The translations under genes and the position numbers were made by a program. The notes beneath the pieces were generated by a model. The model saw only the letters and a list, made by a program, of their open reading frames with translations, was not told the DNA's origin and did no database searches. DNA of 64,000 nucleotides. It comes from Novosphingobium sp. SCN 66-18 (GTDB lineage Bacteria > Pseudomonadota > Alphaproteobacteria > Sphingomonadales > Sphingomonadaceae). The stretch is taken from NCBI GenBank assembly GCA_001725355.1, contig MEGD01000009.1, positions 1 through 64,000 on the forward strand, given 5' to 3'. Below are positions 9,840 to 18,294 of this stretch, piece by piece. Every line of letters begins with the position of its first letter. The first letter of the stretch is position 1.

Positions 9840-11468
9840 ATGAGTGTTAATGATCCCTTCGGTCGACGCCGTTTTCTCGCGGGCGCCGGAATGGCCGCCG
9901 CGGCTGTCGGGATCGCGGGGCCGGCCAAAGCACTGCAGGCGGTGGGGCCGCAGGGGAGCGAGAGCACCTTGCCCTTCCGGGGCGAGGGCAAGCGTCCGAT
10001 GAACCTCATTCTTTACTTCACCGACGAACTGCGCGCCGACGCGCTCGCCTGCTATGGCAATCCCGTCACGCGTACGCCAAACTTCGACCGCCTGGCGCGT
10101 GAGGGCGCGCGGTTCGCCGAATGTCACGTTCAGAACCCGGTATGTGCCCAGTCTCGCTGTTCGCTGCTGACCGGATGGCCAACAAGCGTGCGCGGTCATC
10201 GCAGCCTGTTCTATCTACTGCGGCCGAACGAGCCGAACATGTTCCGCTATCTCAAGAACGCCGGCTATGATGTGTTCTTCTTTGGCAAGAACGATGCTCT
10301 GACGCCGGAGAGCTTTGCGAATAGCGTGACCGAATGGAAGGATCTTACCGCCGGTTCCCCAGCCGGGGCGACTGGCGGCGTGCGCGCGATGAAGTCCGAC
10401 GGCCCAACGACGATGCTTTTCCCCGGAGGAGCAGACCGGCGCAAGACGGCGGACTATCCAATGGTCCAGGAGGCGATCAAGGTGCTCGAACGGCGTGAGA
10501 GTGATCGCCCGTTCTGCATTTTCCTACCCTTGTTCCAGCCACATCCGCCCTATCTTGCTCCCGAAGGATTCGACAAGATGTATAATCCGGGGGATTTGCC
10601 AGCGCTGGTGCCGCCAAATCTTCCCAACAAGCCAAACTTCCATCAGGCGATCCGGGAAACCTATCGCCTGAACGAAGCAAGCGATGCAACATTACGGGAA
10701 GTACGCGCCGCTTATTACGGCCAGGTCAGCTATTCCGACTGGCTGCTGGGAGAACTGCTTGAAGCGATGGAGCGTACCGGACGCGACAAGGATACCGCAC
10801 TGATCGTCAGCAGCGATCATGGTGACTGGGCCGGGGACTATGGCCTGATCGAGAAGTGGCCCTCGGCGCTCGACAGTTGCCTGACCCACGTGCCGTTGAT
10901 CGCCAGGGTTCCGGGCGGGCGAGCGGGAACAGTCAGCAACGGCATGGTCGAACTCTACGACATCATGGCGACCTTCCTCGAGTTGGCCGGAACGCGTGCG
11001 ACGCACACCAATTTCGCGCGCAGTCTGCTCCCGGTCATCAACGGCGGCGCGCCCGATATGGATCGCGCCGCCTTCAGCGAAGGTGGCTACAACATCTACG
11101 AGCCGCAGGCGTTCGAGCCGAAGCTGGGCGGCCTCTACGCCCCCAAAACAGACCTGCAGAACGATCGCCCCGAGACGATTACCCGTGCTGCGTCGATCAA
11201 GACCCAGCGCTGGTCGTATGTCGCGCGCCCGGCCGGACAGTCCGAGCTCTACGATCGCAAGGCCGACCCGGCCGAGCGCCGCAACCTGATCGCCGACCGA
11301 AGCCACGAACGTGTCCGAGAAGAGCTGCAGCAACGTCTGCTGAACTGGTATGTCGACACTTCCGGAGTGCCGGAAGAATATCGGGATTCGCGCGACATGC
11401 CACGCTTCATTCGCAATCCAACCTTTCCGGATGCAGCGGCGCGCACGCAATCGCTCCTCGATCGCTGA
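9840..11468 (+). CDS. Tat-exported sulfatase with variant CAQSR motif
   Basis: 542-residue sulfatase-family protein beginning ATG 9840 with a Tat signal (GRRRFLAGAG). Metal-binding motif YFTDELRADAL; maturation motif C-A-Q-S-R (Cys102), with Gln replacing the usual Pro; later VSSDHGDWAGDYGL. The Cys and Arg needed in the active site are kept. Third and last intact sulfatase of the operon; the LacI gene follows after 84 bp. The layout NPVCxxSRCSLLTGWPTSVRGHRS resembles the heparan-type or oligosaccharide-sulfatase branch. Whether FGE modifies a CxQSR site is not something the sequence settles. Confidence 0.88.
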   Translation: MSVNDPFGRRRFLAGAGMAAAAVGIAGPAKALQAVGPQGSESTLPFRGEGKRPMNLILYFTDELRADALACYGNPVTRTPNFDRLAREGARFAECHVQNPVCAQSRCSLLTGWPTSVRGHRSLFYLLRPNEPNMFRYLKNAGYDVFFFGKNDALTPESFANSVTEWKDLTAGSPAGATGGVRAMKSDGPTTMLFPGGADRRKTADYPMVQEAIKVLERRESDRPFCIFLPLFQPHPPYLAPEGFDKMYNPGDLPALVPPNLPNKPNFHQAIRETYRLNEASDATLREVRAAYYGQVSYSDWLLGELLEAMERTGRDKDTALIVSSDHGDWAGDYGLIEKWPSALDSCLTHVPLIARVPGGRAGTVSNGMVELYDIMATFLELAGTRATHTNFARSLLPVINGGAPDMDRAAFSEGGYNIYEPQAFEPKLGGLYAPKTDLQNDRPETITRAASIKTQRWSYVARPAGQSELYDRKADPAERRNLIADRSHERVREELQQRLLNWYVDTSGVPEEYRDSRDMPRFIRNPTFPDAAARTQSLLDR

Positions 11469-11552
11469 CCCGTGAATTGGCTTCCAGACTTGTTCCGGCC
11501 TTCATGGCCGTGCATGACGATGCAGGGTGCTTTTCGGTCGAGGGAGGGCTGA

Positions 11553-12539
11553 TTGCCAACGATAATGGACGTTGCAGCGCGGGCGGCTGTCTCGATGAAG
11601 ACCGTGTCGCGCGTGCTCAACAATGAGCCGCATGTCCGCCCTGCGGTGCGCCAGCGCGTCGAGCTTGCAGTGCGGGAACTGGGTTATCGACCCAATCTGG
11701 CCGCGCGCCAGTTGGCCGGAACACGCTCGTTCATCATCGCCTATCCTTTCAACAACCCAAGCCCCAATTACATCACCGATATCCTGATGGGAGCGGCGGA
11801 GTTCTGCCGGGACCACGGATACCACCTGGTTTCCGAACCGGTCGATCTGAACCCGGATGCGAAAACGGTCATTCAGCGCATGCTGCGCACGCTGAAACCG
11901 GATGGGGTGATCCTGACACCTCCGCTCTGTGATACACCAAGGATTATCGAGCAGTTCGAACAGAGCGGCGTTCCCGTGGTGCGCATCGCAGGCGGTCGCG
12001 AGTTGTACGGACGCTCGATCATCCTCGACGAACGGGCGGTCTCACGACAAATGGTCGAGCATCTGGTGTCGCTCGGGCACCAGCGGATAGGGTTCATTCA
12101 TCCCCACCCCGAACACATTCTCGCGCAGGCACGCTATCTTGGTTACCTCGATGGCCTCGCCGTCGCCGGAATAGAACCGCGCAACGAACTTGTCCGCCAG
12201 GGCTTGTTCGATCTGGCCTCGGGCGTCGCGGCGGGCGAGGAACTGCTATCCCTGCCAATGCCACCGACCGCGATTTTCGCGGCAAACGACGATATGGCCC
12301 TCGGCGTGCTGCAGGTTGCGCATCGGCGCGGTCTTTCCGTTCCTGGCGATGTAGCGATCGCAGGCTTTGACGACTCTCCCAGCAGCTCTATCGCCTGGCC
12401 TCCCCTGACAACGGTACGACAGCCGGTGAGGAAGCTGGGGTGCGTGGCAGCACGCATGCTCATCGAGGAAGACTTCGAGACGCCCGATCTTTCCTGCGCT
12501 CTGATCATCCGGGAATCGACCGCCTCGAAGATCGATTGA
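11553..12539 (+). CDS. LacI-family transcriptional repressor of the sulfatase locus
   Basis: 328-residue regulator. The N-terminal helix-turn-helix (DVAARAAVSMKTVSRVLNN, residues 5-24) is followed by the hinge helix YRPNLAARQLAGTRS and a periplasmic-binding-protein-like sugar sensor. Start is TTG 11553 with AGGGAGGG four bases upstream; this reproduces the family N-terminus MPTI-DVA, so it is preferred over ATG 11565. It lies directly after the sulfatases and before glucokinase. Four copies of a LacI-class palindrome with a central CG occur at promoters of this locus (2508, 6282, 6505, 12536), the last overlapping its own stop codon. A sugar released from the glycan is the likely inducer. Confidence 0.93.
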   Translation: MPTIMDVAARAAVSMKTVSRVLNNEPHVRPAVRQRVELAVRELGYRPNLAARQLAGTRSFIIAYPFNNPSPNYITDILMGAAEFCRDHGYHLVSEPVDLNPDAKTVIQRMLRTLKPDGVILTPPLCDTPRIIEQFEQSGVPVVRIAGGRELYGRSIILDERAVSRQMVEHLVSLGHQRIGFIHPHPEHILAQARYLGYLDGLAVAGIEPRNELVRQGLFDLASGVAAGEELLSLPMPPTAIFAANDDMALGVLQVAHRRGLSVPGDVAIAGFDDSPSSSIAWPPLTTVRQPVRKLGCVAARMLIEEDFETPDLSCALIIRESTASKID

Positions 12540-12551
12540 CAGCGCTGACAA
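12536..12551. promoter_or_regulatory. LacI-type operator D before glucokinase
   Basis: TTGACAGCGCTGACAA, a near-perfect palindrome that contains the TGA stop of the LacI gene. It probably controls a promoter for glucokinase and the downstream sugar genes. Confidence 0.7.
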
Positions 12552-12695
12552 TTGACGTCTATTCGGAAGTCATACGAGTGACGGAGCCGTGTGCTGGCTT
12601 GCCGCGCCGGACATGGGACGGGAATGAAACGCTATGCACCGTGCGCATCAGAGGCGCGTCCGATTTCAAGGTCGCAGGGCGATCCCACACAGTCT

Positions 12696-13673
12696 ATGAC
12701 GACACGTGTCATAGCCGTCGATGTGGGCGGAACACATGCCCGGTTCTGCGAGGCTGAGATCAACGACGGCGGCGTATTGCTGCATGACGTTGTGACCTTG
12801 CCGACAGCGGCTTATCCCGGATTGACCGATGCCTGGGAGGCCTTCCAGGCAACCCGCAGCGGCCCACGCATTCGCCACGCAGCCATAGCAGTCGCTTGCC
12901 CCGTGGATGGCGCAACGATCAAATTGACCAATAGCGCGTGGACTTTCAGGGCAGACCGTCTCGCTCGGGATCTGGGCGTAGAGCAACTTACGCTCGTCAA
13001 TGATTTCGCGGCGCTGGGGCATGCGGTCGCCTGCGCTGGACCTGATGCGTTCGTGCATCTGTGCGGCCCCGCCAAATCGCTGCCCGCTACTGGCACGATC
13101 GCGATCTGCGGCCCCGGCACGGGCCTTGGCGTTGGCGTCCTGCATCGCCACCCGCTCGGATATGAAATCCGCAATTCGGAAGGTGGGCATCAGGATTTCG
13201 CCCCGGTCGATCCCTTTGAGGACAGGTTGCTCGCCCGGCTTCGTACCCTCCACGGGCGAGTATCGGTCGAGCGGGTGGTTTCCGGACCAGGTATCGTGGC
13301 GATCCGCGAGGCCCTGTTGGAAACGCACTCCGGTTCTACCGACGGAGACGACCGTCGCATCTGGCAAAATGGCCTCACGGGGGAAGATTCGTTGTCCCAA
13401 GCCGCAATCGAACGGTTTTGCGCGGCACTCGGCACATTCGCCGGAAATGTCGCGCTCGATCATTGCGCCCATGGCGTTGTCATAGCCGGCGGGGTCGGCC
13501 AGCGCCTGCGTCCAGTTCTGAGCCAATCCGATTTTGCTGCGCGATTTGCCAACAAGGGACGTTTCGGCCCGATCCTGCAAGATGTGCCAGTCAAACTGAT
13601 CGTGCATGAGTATCCCGGCCTGCTCGGCGTCGCGGCAGCCTTCGCCAAGGAGCATCGCGGCAACGGCTTTTGA
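12696..13673 (+). CDS. glk: Glucokinase (bacterial Glk family)
   Basis: ATP-dependent hexokinase of the Glk family (not ROK); phosphorylates cytoplasmic glucose to glucose 6-phosphate. ATG 12696 gives 325 residues, the family length. Visible are the phosphate-binding AVDVGGTHARF at the N-terminus, NDFAALGH (catalytic Asp region), ICGPGTGLGVG and the GGVGQR segment near the C-terminus. An in-frame GTG at 12591 would add about 35 residues unlike the family. It follows operator D and precedes an epimerase and permease gene, so monosaccharide uptake, mutarotation and phosphorylation are encoded together. This points to glucose, or a hexose convertible to it, as a product of the glycan. Confidence 0.93.
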   Translation: MTTRVIAVDVGGTHARFCEAEINDGGVLLHDVVTLPTAAYPGLTDAWEAFQATRSGPRIRHAAIAVACPVDGATIKLTNSAWTFRADRLARDLGVEQLTLVNDFAALGHAVACAGPDAFVHLCGPAKSLPATGTIAICGPGTGLGVGVLHRHPLGYEIRNSEGGHQDFAPVDPFEDRLLARLRTLHGRVSVERVVSGPGIVAIREALLETHSGSTDGDDRRIWQNGLTGEDSLSQAAIERFCAALGTFAGNVALDHCAHGVVIAGGVGQRLRPVLSQSDFAARFANKGRFGPILQDVPVKLIVHEYPGLLGVAAAFAKEHRGNGF

Positions 13674-13723
13674 TACGCGGCGCGGTTGCACGACCGGCCC
13701 GCAATAAATGAAAGGGAGATGAG

Positions 13724-13798
13724 ATGAGGCGTCCATTCACCGATACGGCGCTCCCCGCCTGGGCAAGAAGCAAGTTCGGAACCGCTCGCGCCAATTAG
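13724..13798 (+). CDS. 24-residue ORF with strong ribosome binding site
   Basis: ATG 13724 follows AAAGGGAGATGAG closely and opens a 24-codon frame ending TAG 13798. It sits in the gap between glucokinase and the epimerase-like gene. No family is recognisable. It may be a leader peptide, or the stump of a gene whose remainder was deleted, because the Shine-Dalgarno sequence is better than that of either neighbour. No hydrophobic stretch is seen. Confidence 0.25.
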   Translation: MRRPFTDTALPAWARSKFGTARAN

Positions 13799-13827
13799 GT
13801 GCCAACGCTGAAGGGTTGGACCTCGTC

Positions 13828-14808
13828 ATGATCACAATGGCACTTCTGGCGGCCGCTTCCCTGGCCGGGGCGCAATGCCTCGATGACACGCGCCGCACGA
13901 GTCTGATTACGCTCCGTTCGCCCAAGGGAAGCCTGACGGCGGTGATAGACCCCGCCCATGGTGCCAATCTCGTGGGGCTGGAACTGGATGGGCGGGAATT
14001 GCTGTACCGAGGCCTCAATTTTTGTCCGGTGACCGGCTGGGACGGGAAAGCGCCGATCCTGTGGCCGGCGACTGGGCGCAACTATGCGGCCGATCCGGCG
14101 GGGGGCGTGGCTGCATTTGGCTGGATCCTTGCTGGCCAACGCATGCCGATGCCCATCCATGGGTTCGCCCGCGATCGAGCTTGGAATGTAGTGGCACGGC
14201 ACCGCAATTCACTGACGGTTGAACTGAACGACGATGCCCAAAGCCGCGCCTTGTACCCGTTCGGCTTTCGCCTGCGGCTTATCTATACCTTGTCTGCGAA
14301 CGGCCTGACCCTGGATCATCAGGTATTTGCCGCCAAAGGGCAGAGGAACATGCCCTTCTCGATCGGCAATCACGTGACCTTCGTTACCCATGCCGGTGCT
14401 TCGATTTCGACGGTTCCGACCCGACGGATCACTCTGGACTCGGCTGGTCGTCCGACTGGAATCGTTCCGCAGGCCCGCCTGGACCGCGAACCCGTCAATG
14501 GCTTTGCACGCCTCGAAACCGTTTCGCTGGCAGGTTACCCCCGCGTCGCGCGGGCTGCCTTCGATCTCGGCAACGGCGTGCGAATCGCTTTCACACAATC
14601 GGCCAGCGGAGCGAGCCCGCGGGCTGATCCAATCCGCTACAATCTCTGGGGCGATCCTGATGCGGGCTATTTTGCGGTTGAACCGTGGTATGGTTTGCAG
14701 AACGCGCTTGCCGATGGACGCGGCGTCGTTCTTTTGCCCGCCGGCCAACGGTTCGACTGGCACATGACGATGCGGATCTCCCGTTCTCCCGCGCACACGA
14801 GGAAATGA
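13828..14808 (+). CDS. Secreted aldose 1-epimerase-like protein
   Basis: Galactose-mutarotase-fold protein that would interconvert anomers of free sugar. ATG 13828 begins a short hydrophobic signal (MALLAAASLAGAQ), so it is probably periplasmic; an in-frame TTG at 13816 is possible. The fold is suggested by ILWPATGRNY, PIHGFARDRAW, FSIGNHVTF and FAVEPWYGL, which place the conserved His and Glu of the family. Length about 326 residues, normal. It is followed after 4 bp by the permease gene, suggesting that mutarotation feeds that transporter. Confidence 0.8.
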   Translation: MITMALLAAASLAGAQCLDDTRRTSLITLRSPKGSLTAVIDPAHGANLVGLELDGRELLYRGLNFCPVTGWDGKAPILWPATGRNYAADPAGGVAAFGWILAGQRMPMPIHGFARDRAWNVVARHRNSLTVELNDDAQSRALYPFGFRLRLIYTLSANGLTLDHQVFAAKGQRNMPFSIGNHVTFVTHAGASISTVPTRRITLDSAGRPTGIVPQARLDREPVNGFARLETVSLAGYPRVARAAFDLGNGVRIAFTQSASGASPRADPIRYNLWGDPDAGYFAVEPWYGLQNALADGRGVVLLPAGQRFDWHMTMRISRSPAHTRK

Positions 14809-14812
14809 ACTC

Positions 14813-16108
14813 ATGGCGGCACTCCACACCCAGCCAGCAGAGCAACCGCAGGCCGACGGCTCCGGCGCGCATATCGATGCACCTGAATTGCGCCTGTTCG
14901 TGATGGCCCTGTTCTTTATCTTTGGCGGGATCACCAGCTTAAATGACGTGATCATACCCAAGCTGAAAGAGCTGTTCACGCTGAACTACACCGAAGCCAT
15001 GCTCGTTCAGTTCTGCTTCTTCACCGCCTATGCCGTGGTCGGCATCCCGGGCGCGCAGTTGGTGAAGAAAATCGGCTACATGCGGGGGGCCGTCGCCGGG
15101 CTACTGACGATGACGGCAGGCTGCCTGCTGTTTATTCCGGCATCCAAGAGCGCGACTTACCCGCTGTTTTTGTTCGCACTGTTTGTGCTGGCGAGCGGCG
15201 TGGTCATCGTCCAGGTGGTGACCAATCCGCTGATTAGCCTGCTGGGGCCACCGCGAACGGCACACAGCCGCTTGACCTTTGCCCAGGCATTCAACAGCCT
15301 CGGTACGGTCATTTTCCCGAAGATCGGCGCGACCCTGATCCTGGGCAGCCTGGCTGGGATCACCGCTGCGGAACTGTCAGGTCCGGCGCTCGACGCCTAT
15401 CGCGTTGCCGAAACGCAGGTCGTGGTGAAAACCTATCTCGGACTAGCCGCCGCTCTCACCGTGGTCGCCGCGATCGTCTGGTTCAACCGCAACAGGCTGA
15501 AGGGCGAACATCACGAGGCGAGTTCGATCCGGCATAGCCTCGACCTGCTGCGCCAGCCTCGCTTCGCGTTCGGAGCTCTGTGCATCTTCCTCTATGTGGG
15601 CGCCGAAGTCTCGATCGGATCGCTGATCGTGAACTATATGCAGGAACCGCGCGTATTGGGCGTCGATGCGGGCACCGCGGGATCATTCATTCCATATTTC
15701 TGGGGTGGAGCGCTGATCGGACGCTTCATCGGCTCGGCAGTGCTGGCAAAAGTGAGCCCTGGAAAGGTGCTTGCCTTCAACGCGGTGGGGGCGATCGCGC
15801 TGCTGGCCATATCCGTGGGCAGCCACGGTACATTGGCTGCTGGAAGCCTGCTTCTGGTCGGGCTGATGAATTCGATCATGTTCCCTACGATCTTCAGCCT
15901 GGCCAGCGAAGGGCTGGGCAAGCGAGCGGCGGACGGGTCGGGCATTATCAACGTCGCGATCTTTGGCGGCGCGGTAATTCCATTGCTGACCGGCGGGGTC
16001 GCCGACATGACCGGCAGCCTCTCCACGGGTCTTGTGCTGCCTGCGCTCTGCTATGGCGTGATCGCAATCTTCGGATGGTACGCGCGCCGTGCCGTGGTCG
16101 TCGCGTGA
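14813..16108 (+). CDS. MFS sugar permease, FucP/GlcP (FHS) type
   Basis: 431-residue inner-membrane transporter with about 12 hydrophobic helices. The N-terminal FFIFGGITSLNDVIIPKLKE and the helix containing VTNPLISLLGPP and FAQAFNSLGT are typical of the fucose:proton symporter family, which also contains glucose/galactose permeases. Start ATG 14813 has GAGGA at 7 bp. Its stop overlaps the GTG of the FGE gene (GTGA at 16105-16108), suggesting translational coupling. It would carry the desulfated monosaccharide into the cell for glucokinase. Confidence 0.92.
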   Translation: MAALHTQPAEQPQADGSGAHIDAPELRLFVMALFFIFGGITSLNDVIIPKLKELFTLNYTEAMLVQFCFFTAYAVVGIPGAQLVKKIGYMRGAVAGLLTMTAGCLLFIPASKSATYPLFLFALFVLASGVVIVQVVTNPLISLLGPPRTAHSRLTFAQAFNSLGTVIFPKIGATLILGSLAGITAAELSGPALDAYRVAETQVVVKTYLGLAAALTVVAAIVWFNRNRLKGEHHEASSIRHSLDLLRQPRFAFGALCIFLYVGAEVSIGSLIVNYMQEPRVLGVDAGTAGSFIPYFWGGALIGRFIGSAVLAKVSPGKVLAFNAVGAIALLAISVGSHGTLAAGSLLLVGLMNSIMFPTIFSLASEGLGKRAADGSGIINVAIFGGAVIPLLTGGVADMTGSLSTGLVLPALCYGVIAIFGWYARRAVVVA

Positions 16109-17103
16109 ATCGCCGCAGCCCCGGTAAGGCGGCAAGCCGGACACGCGCGGCCTCGACCCAGCCCGGTGTACCGCCCCCCGGCATGGTCTGGATAGAAGGC
16201 GGCGAGTTCACGATGGGCTCGCTCGCCTTCTATCCAGAGGAAGCGCCGCTCGCGCGCGTAAGGATCGACGGCTTCTGGATCGATGAGGTTCCCGTCACCA
16301 ACCGCGAATTCGCGGGGTTCGTCGCCGATACCGGATACGTGACATGGGCGGAAATCCCTCCCGATCCCAAGGATTATCCCGGCATGCTGCCGGGGTTTGA
16401 CCGTGCCGGCTCGCTGGTGTTCCAAAAAAGCGCCGTTCCGGTCGGCACCGATGATCCATCGCTGTGGTGGGCGTTCGAATTCGGTGCTGATTGGCGCCAT
16501 CCCTATGGACCGGAGTCATCGCTGGAAGGTCTCGACGATCATCCTGTCGTCCATATCGCGTGGAACGATGCCGCGGCTTACGCAGCCTGGGCCTGCAAGG
16601 ATCTTCCCACCGAGGCCGAATGGGAATTCGCTGCGCGCGGCGGGCTTGAGAACGCCGAATTCGCCTGGGGTGACGAACTGGCGCCAGGTGGGGCAATGAT
16701 GGCGAACTACTGGCAGGGATTATTTCCGTTCGCCAATACGCTCGACGACGGATGGGAAAGGACATCGCCCGTGCGCAGTTTTCCGCCCAACGGTTACGGG
16801 TTGTACGACATGATCGGCAACACCTGGGAGTGGACACGCGATTGGTGGCAGGAAAAACGACGGGCGCCTTCAAGTTGTTGTGCAGTGAACAATCCGCGAG
16901 GCGGACGTCTGAAGGACAGCTTTGATCCAGATAGCAATACGGTCGCCATCGGGCGCAAGGTGCTGAAAGGTGGTTCGCACCTGTGCGCGGCCAATTACTG
17001 CCAGCGATACCGCCCTGCGGCACGCCACCCTGAAATGATAGACACCTCGACCAGCCACATTGGATTTCGGTGCGTCAAGCGTACGTCCTCCAGCATAGCG
17101 TAG
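16105..17103 (+). CDS. Formylglycine-generating enzyme (sulfatase-modifying factor)
   Basis: SUMF1/FGE-sulfatase family enzyme that oxidises the active-site cysteine of type I sulfatases to formylglycine. Start GTG 16105 overlaps the permease stop; 332 residues. Seen in order: MVWIEGGEFTMGS, FWIDEVPVTNREF, HPVVHIAWNDA, LPTEAEWEFAARGG, GLYDMIGNTWEWT and the catalytic region GGSHLCAANYCQRYRPAAR, where Cys294 and Cys299 correspond to the copper-binding redox pair of human FGE (Cys336/Cys341). SHIGFRCV ends the fold. Being the last gene of the sugar operon, it supplies maturation for the sulfatases upstream. Confidence 0.95.
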   Translation: MNRRSPGKAASRTRAASTQPGVPPPGMVWIEGGEFTMGSLAFYPEEAPLARVRIDGFWIDEVPVTNREFAGFVADTGYVTWAEIPPDPKDYPGMLPGFDRAGSLVFQKSAVPVGTDDPSLWWAFEFGADWRHPYGPESSLEGLDDHPVVHIAWNDAAAYAAWACKDLPTEAEWEFAARGGLENAEFAWGDELAPGGAMMANYWQGLFPFANTLDDGWERTSPVRSFPPNGYGLYDMIGNTWEWTRDWWQEKRRAPSSCCAVNNPRGGRLKDSFDPDSNTVAIGRKVLKGGSHLCAANYCQRYRPAARHPEMIDTSTSHIGFRCVKRTSSSIA

Positions 17104-17106
17104 TAG

Positions 17107-17250
17107 GTTGCTCGGGTTCGGCCGGTGGAATGTTTCCGATCGGCTTCAGCAAGGTGCTCGTGATAGGTGGATGGCGCGATCCGCAGAATCCGGCAGATCG
17201 GCTAGACCCCATAGGCATCGCGATGTTCGTCGATAAAGGCGATCATCGTT
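17107..17250 (-). mobile_element. IS3-family transposase (OrfB) remnant
   Basis: On the minus strand the translation MIAFIDEHRDAYGV, a TAG stop, then PICRILRIAPSTYHEH matches the N-terminus of IS3-family OrfB, where the stop replaces the usual Glu of GVEPIC. The similarity fades after about 45 codons and no terminal inverted repeats or catalytic DDE region are present. It is a decayed fragment between the sulfatase locus and the next operon. Confidence 0.65.
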
Positions 17251-17334
17251 GAACGGGCGCCAAGTATCTCTGGCTCGCTCTGCCAGGGCAAAATTCGCCC
17301 GATCGCCACCCGGCCGGAATGAGAGCGGGTGTGC

Positions 17335-18294
17335 TCACACACCGGCGAGATAGGCTGCGCAGGCAAGGTCCTGTACGATCGAGCCGAGCGACTTGTAGAT
17401 CGTGACGTCCGCCTGGCCCAGGCGCCCAGGCGTGTCGCCGTTGAGGACATGTCCGATCTCCGCCAAGACGTGATCGGCCGTGACAAGTCCTGCCTCACGG
17501 GCGTTCAGGAACTCTGCGCCCTGCGCCAGAACGCCTTCGCGGTGGTCGGGGAAGAACCGGGCACGGGCGACCAGTGCGTTATCGATCTCGGCCGGGCCGG
17601 GCCGGCTGGAGCCTACCACGTTGACATGCGCGCCGTCGGGGATGTCGCGCGAAAACAGTATGGGCTCGTCGGCCGCGGTGACCGTGCAGATGATATCGGC
17701 CTGGGCGACCGCGGCGGGAACGTCCGGCGCGCTGCGCGCGCACAGGTGCAACTCGCGTTCGACGCGGCTGGCAAGCGCCGCCGACCTGGCCGGGTCGCGC
17801 CCCCAGATCGTGACCCGCGAGAGCGCCCGAACATGGCGGATCGCGGCGATGTGCTGCCACGCCTGCTCGCCGGTACCCAGCACGGCCAGTTGGTGCGCAT
17901 CCCTATTCGCCAGGGCATCGGTCGCGACGGCCGATGCGCATCCGGTGCGGATGGCAGTCACTTCGCCGCCTTCAATCACCGCCGCCGGGGCACCGGTTGT
18001 GCGGTCGAAGATGACGATCACGCCCTGGTGCGAGCGGCCGCCCGGCGCATTGGGAAATATGCTCACTACTTTGACGCCGAAGCCAGCACCGTCCATCGCG
18101 CCGGGCATCACCCCGAACATGTCACCTTTGCCCAGGTCGATGATCCCGCGCAAAAGCTGCTGTGTGCGCCCTTCAGCCAGAGCGATCATCGCTTCGCGCA
18201 CCAGCGCGATGCAGGTGACATGGTCGAGTCGCCGCGCGACTTCTTCGCGATCGATCAGCTTCACCCGGTCACGCGCCCCATACGGCTTCGGCAT
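17335..18294 (-). CDS. Ornithine cyclodeaminase / mu-crystallin family enzyme
   Basis: NAD(P)-dependent enzyme of the ornithine cyclodeaminase, alanine dehydrogenase and ketimine reductase superfamily. GGEVTAIRTGCASAVATDAL and the Rossmann motif LAVLGTGEQAWQH are clear; VNVVGSSRPGPAEID and VTIYKSLGSIVQDLA close the fold. From ATG 18294 it is 319 residues; GTG 18264 would give MKLIDREEV, closer to the family N-terminus, and avoid a 26-bp overlap with the dipeptidase. Last gene of an operon with a dipeptidase and an amidohydrolase, so an amino acid or imine released from a small amide or peptide is a likely substrate. Confidence 0.88.
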   Translation of the reverse strand: MPKPYGARDRVKLIDREEVARRLDHVTCIALVREAMIALAEGRTQQLLRGIIDLGKGDMFGVMPGAMDGAGFGVKVVSIFPNAPGGRSHQGVIVIFDRTTGAPAAVIEGGEVTAIRTGCASAVATDALANRDAHQLAVLGTGEQAWQHIAAIRHVRALSRVTIWGRDPARSAALASRVERELHLCARSAPDVPAAVAQADIICTVTAADEPILFSRDIPDGAHVNVVGSSRPGPAEIDNALVARARFFPDHREGVLAQGAEFLNAREAGLVTADHVLAEIGHVLNGDTPGRLGQADVTIYKSLGSIVQDLACAAYLAGV

